A stretch of 64,000 nt of DNA from contig NZ_JIAI01000020.1 in the NCBI RefSeq assembly GCF_000620785.1, forward strand, positions 1 through 64,000, in the 5' to 3' direction. This document shows positions 19,262 through 27,625 of the stretch, piece after piece. This DNA is from Actinospineispora acaciae DSM 45401 (GTDB taxonomy: Bacteria; Actinomycetota; Actinomycetes; Mycobacteriales; Pseudonocardiaceae). Below the pieces are notes generated by a model, which made no database searches, was not told the origin of the DNA, and saw nothing but the letters and a program-made list of their open reading frames with translations. A program made the position numbers and the translations under genes. Position 1 is the stretch's first letter, and every line of letters starts with the position of its first letter.

Positions 19262-19813
19262 CTAGGAGTCGCTCGCCGCCGCCGCGGGCTTCGGCTTCGC
19301 CCGGTTCTTGTGCGGCGCGATCACCATCGTCATGTTGCGGCCGTCCTGCTTGGGCGCGGCCTCCACGACGCCGAGATCGCTGATGTCCTCGGCCAACCGC
19401 TGCAGCAGCCGGAATCCGAGCTCCGGACGGGACTGCTCCCGGCCCCGGAACATGATCGTCACCTTGACCTTGTTGCCGTGTTCGAGGAAGCGCCGGACGT
19501 GGCCCTTCTTCGTCTCGTAGTCGTGGGTGTCGATCTTCGGACGGAGCTTCTGCTCCTTGATCACGGTGAGCTGCTGGTTGCGCCGGGACTCGCGGGCCTT
19601 CTGCGCGCTCTCATACTTGAACTTCCCGTAGTCCATGAGCTTGCAGACCGGCGGCCGCGCCTGTGCGGCCACCTCGACCAGGTCCAGATCGGCCTCTCGG
19701 GCCAGGCGCAGGGCGTCTTCGATGCGCACGATGCCGACCTGCTCACCGTTCGGTCCGACCAGGCGGACCTCCGGCACGCGGATCCGGTCGTTGATGCGCG
19801 TCTCTGTGCTGAT
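19262..19813 (-). CDS. infC: translation initiation factor IF-3 (rare ATC start)
   Basis: Keeps ribosomal subunits apart and proofreads the initiator codon. The 183-aa protein has the N-domain (RINDRIRVPEVRLVG, VCKLMDYGKFKYESAQKARE) and C-domain (TIMFRGREQSRPELG, KQDGRNMTMVIAPHK). No ATG, GTG or TTG stands at the conserved N-terminus; translation most plausibly starts at ATC (19813-19811), with AGAGGAG seven bases upstream. Rare infC starts are a known device by which IF-3 limits its own synthesis. Confidence 0.94.
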   Translation of the reverse strand: MSTETRINDRIRVPEVRLVGPNGEQVGIVRIEDALRLAREADLDLVEVAAQARPPVCKLMDYGKFKYESAQKARESRRNQQLTVIKEQKLRPKIDTHDYETKKGHVRRFLEHGNKVKVTIMFRGREQSRPELGFRLLQRLAEDISDLGVVEAAPKQDGRNMTMVIAPHKNRAKPKPAAAASDS

Positions 19814-19898
19814 GGGGTCTCCTCTGTCTCGGGGTCGTGCGTGACACTCGTTGTCGCCTGCGCAACACCGTCGACCGCCAGTGGATTCCCGAACCACG

Positions 19899-19932
19899 AC
19901 AAAGGCCCCGCCGCCACAATGGCTGCGAGGCC
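19899..19932 (-). terminator. leader terminator/attenuator candidate of infC
   Basis: On the minus strand a 12-base stem (one G-T pair, one mismatch; GGCCTCGCAGCC / GGCGGCGGGGCC) with loop ATTGT is followed at once by TTTGT. It sits in the infC leader about 85 bases upstream of the start codon, so it could be a conditional terminator. No alternative pairing was worked out. Confidence 0.5.
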
Positions 19933-20134
19933 CGCGCCGACCGATCGGCGTGCGACGAACCGTCACACGCAACGCCGCCACCGTCGCCGGCGGCGGGACC
20001 GGACCCGGGCACCTGAGGCGATGCCGGGTGGGAGCGGGGCTCCGCTTGCTGCTCGCCACGCACGCGCGACGAGCTGGTCGCGGAGCACATAGTACCAGCC
20101 CGATGCCCCGGTACGGGGACGGTGCCGACTCGTC
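19933..20134. promoter_or_regulatory. infC upstream region with an extended -10
   Basis: This part of the infC-tetR intergenic stretch has no gene. On the minus strand TGGTACTAT (20097-20089) is a good extended -10 element for infC without a recognisable -35. Nothing else was seen in it. Confidence 0.4.
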
Positions 20135-20165
20135 GTTGACTGACCGGTCAACTACTGGCTAGTGT
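20135..20165 (+). promoter_or_regulatory. tetR promoter with palindromic operator
   Basis: TTGACT (20136-20141) and TAGTGT (20160-20165) are 18 bases apart and precede the tetR start by 7 bases. The -35 and spacer lie in GTTGACTGACCGGTCAAC (20135-20152), which contains the perfect palindrome TGACCGGTCA, a likely site for the TetR product. Confidence 0.55.
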
Positions 20166-20172
20166 GCCGGGC

Positions 20173-20775
20173 ATGCCAAAGCCGGTCGACACCCGCGAGC
20201 GCATCGTGCGCGGCGCGGCCCGGCTGTTCCTGACTCGCAGCTACACCGGGGTCGGGGTGGCGGACCTGTGCGCGGCCGCCGACGTGCGGCGCGGCAGCTT
20301 CTACCACTACTTCCCGTCCAAGGCGGAGCTGGCCAAGGCGGTCGTCGACCTGCACGCGGCCGAGTTCGACCGGCGGATGGACCAGGCGTGCCGCGAACAC
20401 GGCGTCCGAGGCCGGCTGCGGGCGGCGGCGGACGCCGTGTTCGCCATCCAGTCGGGCTTCGAGGACAGGTTCGGCCGGATCGTCGGCTGCCCGTTCGGGA
20501 ACCTCGCCGCCGAGCTCGCCACCACCGACGACGAGGTGCGCGCCCACGTCGCGGCGGTGTTCGCCGGTTGGGAGGCCCGGCTGGCGGAGATCTGCCGGGA
20601 GGCGGCGGCCGAGGGCGCGCTGCGGGCCGGGGTCGAACCCGAGCGGGCGGCGCACGCGGTGCTGGCGCAGATGCAGGGGCTGATCCTGCTGGCCAAGGTG
20701 CGGGGCGCCAGCGCGCGGAGCATCCGGGACGACCTGGACACGCTGATCGACAGCTTCCTGATCACCGCCGAGTAG
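20173..20775 (+). CDS. TetR/AcrR family transcriptional regulator
   Basis: The 200-aa protein begins with a TetR DNA-binding domain (TRERIVRGAARLFLTRSYTGVGVADLCAAADVRRGSFYHYFPSK, written here in part: residues ~5-50), followed by a ligand-binding region resembling TetR_C domains of thiol/aldehyde-stress repressors (CPFGNLAAELA). The ATG at 20173 is chosen over the GTG at 20164, which would lie in the -10. It heads a plus-strand run with the DsbA-like gene 39 bases downstream and probably controls itself and these genes. Confidence 0.88.
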   Translation: MPKPVDTRERIVRGAARLFLTRSYTGVGVADLCAAADVRRGSFYHYFPSKAELAKAVVDLHAAEFDRRMDQACREHGVRGRLRAAADAVFAIQSGFEDRFGRIVGCPFGNLAAELATTDDEVRAHVAAVFAGWEARLAEICREAAAEGALRAGVEPERAAHAVLAQMQGLILLAKVRGASARSIRDDLDTLIDSFLITAE

Positions 20776-20814
20776 CGGTGGCGGGGGAGGCGGTGGAGAG
20801 ATGAGGAGCCCCGG

Positions 20815-21537
20815 ATGGCCGATGTGCAGGTGGACTTCCACTTCGATCCGATGTGTCCTTTCGCGTACCACACGTCTCGGTGGCTGCGGGAGGTCCGCGC
20901 GCGGCTGGGCATCGACGTGCGCTGGCGGTTCTTCAGCCTGGAGGAGGTCAACCGCGCCGAGGGGAAGAAGCACCCCTGGCAGCGGCCGTGGTCCTACGGC
21001 TGGTCGCTGATGCGCATCGGGGTGCTGCTGCGGCGGCGCGACATGGCGCTGCTGGACGCCTGGTACCGGCTCACCGGCTCGACCCTGCACGAGCACGGCG
21101 GCAAGCCGCACGACCCGGAGGTGGCCCGGCGGCTGCTGACCGAGATCGGCGTCGAGCCCACGCTGCTGGACCAGGCGCTGGACGACCCCTCGACGCACGA
21201 GGAAATCAAGGCCGAGCACCGGAAGGTGGTCGAGCACGGCGGTTTCGGCGTGCCCACCCTGTTCGTGTCCGGCCCCGGGCTGTCCGGCGAGCAGTGCCTG
21301 TTCGGCCCGGTGCTGATGGACCCGCCGAGCGGCGCGGCGGCGGAGCGGCTGTGGCGGGCGGTCACCGGGCTGCTGGAGTTTCCGCACGTCTACGAGCTGC
21401 AACGACCCAAGTCGGCGGCCGACCAGGCGCTCATCGCGGACCGGCTGCAACCGTACCTGCGCGGGCGGGACTGGGTGAGCATCAACCGCGGCGAGATCGT
21501 CGAGTTCCCCGAAAGCAAGGCGGGAGTCACCTCATGA
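20815..21537 (+). CDS. DsbA-family protein related to mycothiol-dependent nitroreductase
   Basis: The 240-aa product has the thioredoxin-fold/DsbA helical-insert layout: FHFDPMCPFAYHTSRWLREV at residues 8-27, the cis-Pro loop GGFGVPTLFV, and a FFGPVL-like CLFGPVLMDP segment. It resembles the actinobacterial Rv2466c group, but the active site is CPFA, so the second cysteine of CxxC is missing and only a one-cysteine, mycothiol-assisted mechanism is possible. GAGGAG lies 8 bases upstream. It overlaps the next mycothiol-linked gene by 4 bp. Confidence 0.8.
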   Translation: MADVQVDFHFDPMCPFAYHTSRWLREVRARLGIDVRWRFFSLEEVNRAEGKKHPWQRPWSYGWSLMRIGVLLRRRDMALLDAWYRLTGSTLHEHGGKPHDPEVARRLLTEIGVEPTLLDQALDDPSTHEEIKAEHRKVVEHGGFGVPTLFVSGPGLSGEQCLFGPVLMDPPSGAAAERLWRAVTGLLEFPHVYELQRPKSAADQALIADRLQPYLRGRDWVSINRGEIVEFPESKAGVTS

Positions 21538-22349
21538 AGATCGACAGGGATGCGGTGGTCGGCAACCTCGGCGCGGAGTGGGCGTCGATCAGCGAGCTGC
21601 TCGGCGGGCTGTCCGCCCAGGACTGGAAGGCGCCGAGCGTGCTGCCGGGCTGGTCGGTGCAGGACATCGTGGCGCACATGATCGGTACCGAGTCGTGGTT
21701 GGACGGCCAGGACCCGCCGGAGCCGGGCCTGGACCCGATGAGCCTGCCGCACGTGCGCAACGAGATCGCCGCGCGGAACGAGCGGTGGGTGCTGTCCATC
21801 CGGCCGGACGACCCCGCGCGGGTGCTCGACCGGTTCCGGGAGATCACCGACCGGCGGCTCGCGGCGCTGCGCGCGATGTCCGACGAGGAGTTCCACCGGC
21901 CGTCCTGGACGCCGGCCGGGGAGGACACCTACGCCCGGTTCATGCGGATCCGGGTGTTCGACTGCTGGCTGCACGAGCAGGACATCCGCGCCACCCTGGA
22001 CCTGCCCGGCCACGAGGACGGCCCAGTCGCCGAGATGGCGCTGGACGAGGTGGCCGGCGCGATCGGTTTCCTGATCGGCAAGCGGGCCGGGGCGCCGGAC
22101 GGCAGCGCGGTGGCCCTGCGGCTGACCGGCCCGGTGCGCCGGGAATACCACGTCGAAGTGGACGGCCGCGCCAAGGTGGTCGACCCGCCGTCCCGACCGG
22201 CGACGACGACGGTGAGCATGACGTCGAGCCTGTTCACCCGGCTGACCGGCGGCCGGGTGGACCCCGCGTCGCGACTCACCGAGGTCGAGCTGGCCGGCGA
22301 CCCGGACCTCGGCCGCCGCATCGCCCTCAACCTGGCCTTCACCATCTGA
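21534..22349 (+). CDS. maleylpyruvate isomerase family mycothiol-dependent enzyme
   Basis: The 271-aa protein has the DinB-like N-terminal bundle of mycothiol-dependent enzymes (LSAQDWKAPSVLPGWSVQDIVAHMIGTESWL with the metal-ligand histidine; RIRVFDCWLHEQDIRATL carrying the second ligand set) and a C-terminal SCP2-like domain (VTMTSSLFTRLTGGR-like, residues ~200-260). Relatives use mycothiol for isomerisation or detoxification; the substrate here is unknown. The ATGA overlap with the DsbA-like gene shows co-translation. Confidence 0.85.
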   Translation: MKIDRDAVVGNLGAEWASISELLGGLSAQDWKAPSVLPGWSVQDIVAHMIGTESWLDGQDPPEPGLDPMSLPHVRNEIAARNERWVLSIRPDDPARVLDRFREITDRRLAALRAMSDEEFHRPSWTPAGEDTYARFMRIRVFDCWLHEQDIRATLDLPGHEDGPVAEMALDEVAGAIGFLIGKRAGAPDGSAVALRLTGPVRREYHVEVDGRAKVVDPPSRPATTTVSMTSSLFTRLTGGRVDPASRLTEVELAGDPDLGRRIALNLAFTI

Positions 22350-22350
22350 C

Positions 22351-22391
22351 GACGGCCGGGCGCGCCACCGGGGTCGGCGCGCCCGGCCGTC
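22351..22391. terminator. bidirectional terminator hairpin
   Basis: Perfect 16-base arms (GACGGCCGGGCGCGCC and its complement) with a 9-base loop fill the whole gap between two convergent genes, beginning one base after one stop and ending two bases before the uvrA stop. Confidence 0.85.
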
Positions 22392-22393
22392 GG

Positions 22394-25294
22394 TCACACC
22401 GCCGCCGCCTTGCCGCGCCTGGTGACCGCAGCCTCCTCCGGCCTGACCATCCGGGCCAGGAACTCGCCCGTGTAGCTGGTCGGGTGGCCGGCCACCTGCT
22501 CCGGCGTGCCCGCGACCACCACCGTGCCGCCGCCGGAGCCGCCCTCCGGACCCATGTCGATGATCCAGTCGGCGGTCTTGATGACGTCCAGGTTGTGCTC
22601 GATGACGACCACCGTGTTGCCCTTCTCCACCAGCCCGTTGATCACCGCGAGCAGCTTGCGGATGTCCTCGAAGTGCAGCCCGGTGGTGGGCTCGTCCAGG
22701 ATGTAGATCGTCCGCCCGTTGGACCGCTTCTGCAGCTCGGACGCGAGCTTCACCCGCTGCGCCTCACCGCCGGAGAGCGTCGGCGCCGGCTGGCCCAGCC
22801 GCACGTAACCGAGGCCGACCTCGACCAGGGTGCGCAGGTAGCGGGCGATCGAGTTGATCGGGGCGAAGAACTCGGCGGCCTCCTCGATCGGCATGTCCAG
22901 CACATCCGCGACCGTCTTGCCCTTGTAGTGCACCTCCAGGGTCTCCCGGTTGTACCGGGCGCCCTTGCACACCTCGCACGGGACGTAGACGTCCGGCAGG
23001 AAGTTCATCTCGATCTTGATGGTGCCGTCGCCGGAGCACGCCTCGCAGCGCCCGCCCTTGACGTTGAACGAGAACCGGCCGGGCTGGTAGCCGCGCACCT
23101 TGGCCTCGGTGGTGGCGGCGAACAGCTTGCGCACGTGGTCCCAGACGCCGGTGTAGGTGGCCGGGTTGGACCGCGGCGTGCGCCCGATCGGCGACTGGTC
23201 GACCTGGACCAGCTTGTCCAGCCCGTCCAGCCCGACCACCCTGGTGTGCCGGCCGGGCACCTGGCGCGCGCCGTTCAGCTTGTTCGCCAGCGTGGTCGCG
23301 AGGATGTCGTTGACCAGCGTGGACTTCCCGGAGCCGGAGACCCCGGTGACCGCGACCAGGCAGCCGAGCGGGATGTCCACGTCGATGCCGCGCAGGTTGT
23401 GCTCGCGCGCCCCGACGACCGTGAGCATCCGCTTGCGGTTCAGCGCGCGGCGCTTGGCCGGCGTCGTGATGGACCGCCGGCCGGACAGGTACGCGCCGGT
23501 CAGCGAGGTGTCGTGGGACTCCAGCTCGGCGACCGAGCCGCTGTGCACGATGTACCCGCCGTGCTCCCCCGCGCCCGGGCCGATGTCCACGGTCCAGTCG
23601 GCGTGCCGGATGGTGTCCTCGTCGTGCTCGACGATGATCAGCGTGTTGCCCAGGTCGCGCAGCCGGGTCAGCGTCTCGATCAGCCGGTGGTTGTCCCGCT
23701 GGTGCAGCCCGATGGACGGCTCGTCGAGCACGTAGAGCACGCCGACCAGGCCGGACCCGATCTGGGTGGCCAGCCGGATGCGCTGTGCCTCGCCGCCGGA
23801 GAGCGTGCCGGCCGCCCGGTCCAGCGAGAGGTAGTCCAGCCCGACGTCGAGCAGGAAGCCCAGCCGGGCCTGCACCTCCTTGAGCACCCGGCCGGCGATC
23901 ATCTTCTGCCGCTCGTCTAGCTCCATGTCGGCCAGGAAGCGCGAGCAGTCCGCCACCGACATGGCGCACACCTCGGCGATGGACCGGTCCCCCTGCTCGT
24001 GGTGGCGCAGGGTCACCGCCAGCACCTCGGGCCGCAGCCGGGCGCCCTTGCACGTCGGGCAGGGCACCTCGCGCATGTAGCCCTCGTAGCGCTCCCGCAT
24101 CGACTCCGACTCGGTCTGCTCCATCCGCCGCTCCAGGAACGGCACCACGCCCTCGAACGCCGCGTAGTACGAGCGCTCCCGGCCGTAGCGGTTCTGGTAG
24201 CGCACGTGCACCTGGTCGTCGATGCCGTGCAGCACGGCCTTCTGCGCCTTCGCCGGCAGCGCGCGCCACGGGGTGTCCATCCGGAACCCGACCGACTCGG
24301 ACAGCGCCTGCAGCAACCGGCCGAAGTACTCGGCGGACTGGCCGCCCGCCCACGGCGCGATCGCCCCCTCGCCGAGGCTGAGCTCGTCGTCGGGCACCAC
24401 CAGCTCCGGGTCGACCTCCTTCTTGATCCCGATGCCGGTGCAGGCCGGGCAGGCGCCGTACGGGGAGTTGAAGGAGAACGTCCTGGGCTCCAGGTCGTCC
24501 AGCGCCACCGGGTGGCCGTTCGGGCAGGCCATCCGCTCGGAGAAGCGGCGCTCGCGGGCCGGGTCGTGCTCCGGCAGGTCCACGAAGTCGAGCACGACCA
24601 GGCCGTCGGCCAGCCGCAGCGCGGTCTCCACCGAGTCGGTGAGCCGCTGCTTGGCGCTGTCCTTGACGGCCAGCCTGTCGACCACCACGGAGATGTCGTG
24701 CTTCTCCTGCTTCTTGAGCTTCGGCGGGTCGCTGAGCTGGTGCACGGTGCCGTCCACCAGGACCCGCGAGTAGCCCTGGGTCTGCAGCTGGGAGAACAGG
24801 TCCACGAACTCGCCCTTGCGGGTGCGGACCACCGGCGCCAGCACCTGGAACCGGCTCCCGGCCGCCATCGCCAGCACCTGGTCCACGATCTGCTGCGGGG
24901 TCTGCCGCTCGATCACGTGGCCGCACACCGGGCAGTGCGGCACGCCGGCGCGGGCGTAGAGCAGCCGCAGGTAGTCGTAGACCTCGGTGATGGTGCCGAC
25001 GGTCGACCGGGGGTTGCGGTTGGTCGACTTCTGGTCGATGGACACCGCCGGGGACAGGCCCTCGATGAAGTCCACGTCCGGCTTGTCCATCTGCCCGAGG
25101 AACTGGCGCGCGTACGCCGAGAGGGACTCCACGTAGCGGCGCTGGCCCTCGGCGAAGATCGTGTCGAACGCGAGGCTGGACTTCCCGGAACCGGACAGTC
25201 CGGTGAACACGATCAAGCTGTCCCTGGGTAGGTCCAGGTCGACGCCGCGCAGGTTGTGCTCGCGCGCGCCGCGAATCACGAGTCGGTCGGCCAC
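22394..25294 (-). CDS. uvrA: excinuclease ABC subunit A
   Basis: Damage-recognition ATPase of nucleotide excision repair. The 966-aa protein has two ABC ATPase halves, each with Walker A (GLSGSGKSS near residue 30, GVSGSGKST near 655) and signature motifs (LSGGEAQRIRLA, LSGGEAQRVKLA), and zinc fingers (CPVCGH, CPACTG, CEACSGDG...CEVCKG). The GTG at 25294 is preferred to the ATG 75 bases upstream: GGAAGGGG lies five bases before it and it gives the family N-terminus ADRLVIRGAREHNL. No clear LexA box was seen upstream. Confidence 0.97.
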   Translation of the reverse strand: MADRLVIRGAREHNLRGVDLDLPRDSLIVFTGLSGSGKSSLAFDTIFAEGQRRYVESLSAYARQFLGQMDKPDVDFIEGLSPAVSIDQKSTNRNPRSTVGTITEVYDYLRLLYARAGVPHCPVCGHVIERQTPQQIVDQVLAMAAGSRFQVLAPVVRTRKGEFVDLFSQLQTQGYSRVLVDGTVHQLSDPPKLKKQEKHDISVVVDRLAVKDSAKQRLTDSVETALRLADGLVVLDFVDLPEHDPARERRFSERMACPNGHPVALDDLEPRTFSFNSPYGACPACTGIGIKKEVDPELVVPDDELSLGEGAIAPWAGGQSAEYFGRLLQALSESVGFRMDTPWRALPAKAQKAVLHGIDDQVHVRYQNRYGRERSYYAAFEGVVPFLERRMEQTESESMRERYEGYMREVPCPTCKGARLRPEVLAVTLRHHEQGDRSIAEVCAMSVADCSRFLADMELDERQKMIAGRVLKEVQARLGFLLDVGLDYLSLDRAAGTLSGGEAQRIRLATQIGSGLVGVLYVLDEPSIGLHQRDNHRLIETLTRLRDLGNTLIIVEHDEDTIRHADWTVDIGPGAGEHGGYIVHSGSVAELESHDTSLTGAYLSGRRSITTPAKRRALNRKRMLTVVGAREHNLRGIDVDIPLGCLVAVTGVSGSGKSTLVNDILATTLANKLNGARQVPGRHTRVVGLDGLDKLVQVDQSPIGRTPRSNPATYTGVWDHVRKLFAATTEAKVRGYQPGRFSFNVKGGRCEACSGDGTIKIEMNFLPDVYVPCEVCKGARYNRETLEVHYKGKTVADVLDMPIEEAAEFFAPINSIARYLRTLVEVGLGYVRLGQPAPTLSGGEAQRVKLASELQKRSNGRTIYILDEPTTGLHFEDIRKLLAVINGLVEKGNTVVVIEHNLDVIKTADWIIDMGPEGGSGGGTVVVAGTPEQVAGHPTSYTGEFLARMVRPEEAAVTRRGKAAAV

Positions 25295-25445
25295 AGACGC
25301 CCCTTCCGACGGGCCGAGGGATTGCCGATGCGGAGCTGTCTCCACGTCGGTTTCCATGCTATGCGGCACCCCCGACAGAACCGTGGGCGCGGTCGCCGGC
25401 GGGCGTGAGGCGACTCACCGCGCGGTCACCGGTTCGCCGGCCGCG

Positions 25446-25456
25446 CAGACTGTATG
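25446..25456. promoter_or_regulatory. degenerate CATAC-N-GTATG operator upstream of gntR1
   Basis: CAGACTGTATG, read on the other strand as CATACAGTCTG, matches the island palindrome at all but one arm position. It lies within GACTG-TATGCTGTAAC-CAGTC, 55 bases upstream of the first GntR gene, a plausible autoregulatory site. Confidence 0.5.
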
Positions 25457-25511
25457 CTGTAACCAGTCGACGAAAACCACCGTTGACCAGACCACACCAC
25501 TGGAGCGTGCG

Positions 25512-26201
25512 ATGGCGATGACCGGGGCTCAGGCGCCGGCCAGCTCGCGGATTGCCCGGCCGGTTCCGCTGCGGGAGAGCGTCCAGGCGGCGATCCTGGA
25601 CATGATCGTGAGCCGGGAGCTGGAGCCGGGCCGACACCTGGTGGAGAACGAGCTGGCGACCCTGCTCGGGGTGTCCCGCCAGCCGGTCCGGGAGGCCCTC
25701 CAGTCGCTGCAGAACGACGGCTGGGTGGAGCTGCGCCCGGGGCACGGCGCCTACGTGCACGCGCCGACCGCCGAGGAGGCCGACCACCTGCTCGGCGTCC
25801 GCCGGCTGCTGGAGTCCGAGTCCGCCGCGCTCGCCGCCCGCCACGCCGGCCCCGACGGGGTCGCCCGCCTGCGCGAGATCTACCGGCGCGGCGTCGAGGC
25901 CCTGGACGCCGACGACGTGGACACCGTGGTCGCCTGCAACGCCGAGCTGCACGCCGAGGTGGCCCGGCTGTCCGGCAACGCCGTGCTGGTCGAACTGGCC
26001 TCCACGGTGGCGCAGCGGGTGCGCTGGCTGCACGCGCCGGTGGCCCGCACCCGCGGCCGCCGCTCCTGGGACGAGCACCTGGCCCTGATCGACGCCATCG
26101 CGTCCGGCGACGCCGACGAGGCCGGCCGGATCATGGCCGAGCACACCGAACACACCCGGCACTCCTATCTCGGGACGGACGCACCCGCGCCGACGCACTG
26201 A
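25512..26201 (+). CDS. GntR family (FCD/FadR-type) transcriptional regulator 1
   Basis: The 229-aa protein has an N-terminal winged HTH (ILDMIVSRELEPGRHLVENELATLLGVSRQPVREAL, residues ~30-65) and a C-terminal all-helical FCD ligand-binding domain with HAEVARLSGN and EHLALIDAIASGDADEA histidine/aspartate metal-ligand positions. It is about two-thirds identical by eye to the second regulator at 38983-39702; the two bracket the oxalate genes. TGGAG lies six bases before the ATG at 25512; an ATG two codons on is possible. FCD regulators typically sense small carboxylates, so oxalate, formate or a CoA-derived acid is a reasonable effector. Confidence 0.9.
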   Translation: MAMTGAQAPASSRIARPVPLRESVQAAILDMIVSRELEPGRHLVENELATLLGVSRQPVREALQSLQNDGWVELRPGHGAYVHAPTAEEADHLLGVRRLLESESAALAARHAGPDGVARLREIYRRGVEALDADDVDTVVACNAELHAEVARLSGNAVLVELASTVAQRVRWLHAPVARTRGRRSWDEHLALIDAIASGDADEAGRIMAEHTEHTRHSYLGTDAPAPTH

Positions 26202-26284
26202 TCCGCCCCCAACAACGCCACACCTCGGCACACCCATGCCTTGTCCGACAGATGTATACTTTATAACAGGAGGTCTAGCTCGCC

Positions 26285-26467
26285 ATGTCCAAGTTCAGGT
26301 CAGTTCTCTCCGCCCTGCGCCGGCTGCCCCGGGGTGCCTCCGCCGACGGCCGGAGCATCGGCCTCGGCCTGGCCGCCGCCCTCGACGCCCAACGCGCCCG
26401 AGGCGCGGAGCCCATCACCAAGAGCCCTCGCCCCACCCTCGAGGACACCCGCACCCAGGTGCACTAA
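26285..26467 (+). CDS. small hypothetical protein, 60 aa
   Basis: I do not recognise this product. It is 60 aa, begins MSKFRSVLSALRRLPRG, is basic at the N-terminus and ends TRTQVH. Support for it being real: AGGAGG at 26268-26273, an AT-rich promoter-like stretch (TTGTCC at 26241, TATAAC at 26262, 15-base spacer) and tight fit, ending 3 bases before the stop of the convergent Ca2+/H+ antiporter. It could be a third target of the GntR regulators, since the upstream TGTATACTTTATAACAG resembles the site ahead of gntR1. Confidence 0.5.
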   Translation: MSKFRSVLSALRRLPRGASADGRSIGLGLAAALDAQRARGAEPITKSPRPTLEDTRTQVH

Positions 26468-26470
26468 GGC

Positions 26471-27625
26471 TCACATGACCACGTAGAACGCGACCACGAC
26501 GGCCCCGTACGCGCCCAGCAGCGCCGGACCGTGCCACCGGGCCGTCCGGCCGCGCACCAGCAGGAGCGCGGGCACCAGCACGGCGACCGCGAGCCCCAGG
26601 TACTCCACCCAACTGAACGCCAGCGGCATCGGGCGGAAGAACAGCGAGAGCAGCATCACGGCGGGGATCACCCCCACCGCCACCTGCGACGCCGACTGCA
26701 GGGCGATCTCCGAGGCCAGCCGGACCCCGCCCCGGGCCGCGATCACCACCGCCCCGCCGTGCTCGGCGGCGTTCCCCGCGATCGCCACGATCACCGCGGA
26801 GACGAACAGCTCGGACAGCCCGGACGCCCTGGTGAACTCCTCGATCGAGTCGACCAGCACGTGCGAGACCGCCAGGGTGGCCAGCGTGGCCACCCCCAGC
26901 GCAACCAAGGCGCGCGGCAGCGACCAGTCCGCCTCACCCGCCTCGCCGCTGTCCCGCTGCCTGTCTCGTTGGCGGCGTCCCTCCTTGACCACCGACCAGG
27001 CCGTCACCACCAGGTAGATCGTCAGCAACACCGCGGCCACCGCGATCCCGACACCGGTCAACTCATCGCGCGCGAGCGGCCCGTCGGCCACCACCGGCAG
27101 CACGAACAGCACCCCGGCCAGCGCCACCATGCCCAGCGCGCCGAACACGGTGCGCCGCGAGACCCGCCCCCGGCCGCCGACGAACAGCGCGAACCCGAGC
27201 ACCAGCAGCAGGTTGCTGATCACGCTGCCCGACAGCGAGCCCCTAACCACCTCGAACAGCCCGCTGTCCACCGCGAACAGTGCGATGATCAGCTCCGGCG
27301 CGTTGCCGAAGCTGGCGTTGAGCAGCCCCGCGATGGCCGGGCCGGTGTACTCCCCCACCTGCTCGGTCGCCTCGCCGATCACCCACGCCAGCGGGATGAG
27401 CGCGAGCACCGACAGCAGGAACACCGCCACGTCGCCCATCCCGAGCGCGGCGGCCGCCAGTGAGGCGGGGACGATGACCAGCGAGGCCCACATCAGGTGC
27501 CGGCCGGAGACGCGCCGCCAGTCCAGGACGCCCCACCGCGCCAGCCCGCGATACACCCTGCCCTTGGGGGCGTAGGTCACCCGGCTGAAGCCGGTCCGCT
27601 CCCGAGGTAGCTCCAGCTCGCTCAT
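26471..27625 (-). CDS. calcium/proton antiporter (CaCA/CAX family)
   Basis: Membrane antiporter exporting Ca2+ in exchange for protons. The 384-aa protein has ~11 hydrophobic segments and the two diagnostic CAX repeats: LNASFGNAPELIIALFAV near residue 105 and VAIAGNAAEHGGAVVIA near residue 300, separated by a charged cytoplasmic loop (EGRRQRDRQRDSGEAGEAD). It is the last gene of the oxalate operon and overlaps the small membrane protein gene by 4 bp. Co-expression with oxalate uptake suggests it removes the Ca2+ that accompanies calcium oxalate use; that role is inferred from context. Confidence 0.9.
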   Translation of the reverse strand: MSELELPRERTGFSRVTYAPKGRVYRGLARWGVLDWRRVSGRHLMWASLVIVPASLAAAALGMGDVAVFLLSVLALIPLAWVIGEATEQVGEYTGPAIAGLLNASFGNAPELIIALFAVDSGLFEVVRGSLSGSVISNLLLVLGFALFVGGRGRVSRRTVFGALGMVALAGVLFVLPVVADGPLARDELTGVGIAVAAVLLTIYLVVTAWSVVKEGRRQRDRQRDSGEAGEADWSLPRALVALGVATLATLAVSHVLVDSIEEFTRASGLSELFVSAVIVAIAGNAAEHGGAVVIAARGGVRLASEIALQSASQVAVGVIPAVMLLSLFFRPMPLAFSWVEYLGLAVAVLVPALLLVRGRTARWHGPALLGAYGAVVVAFYVVM

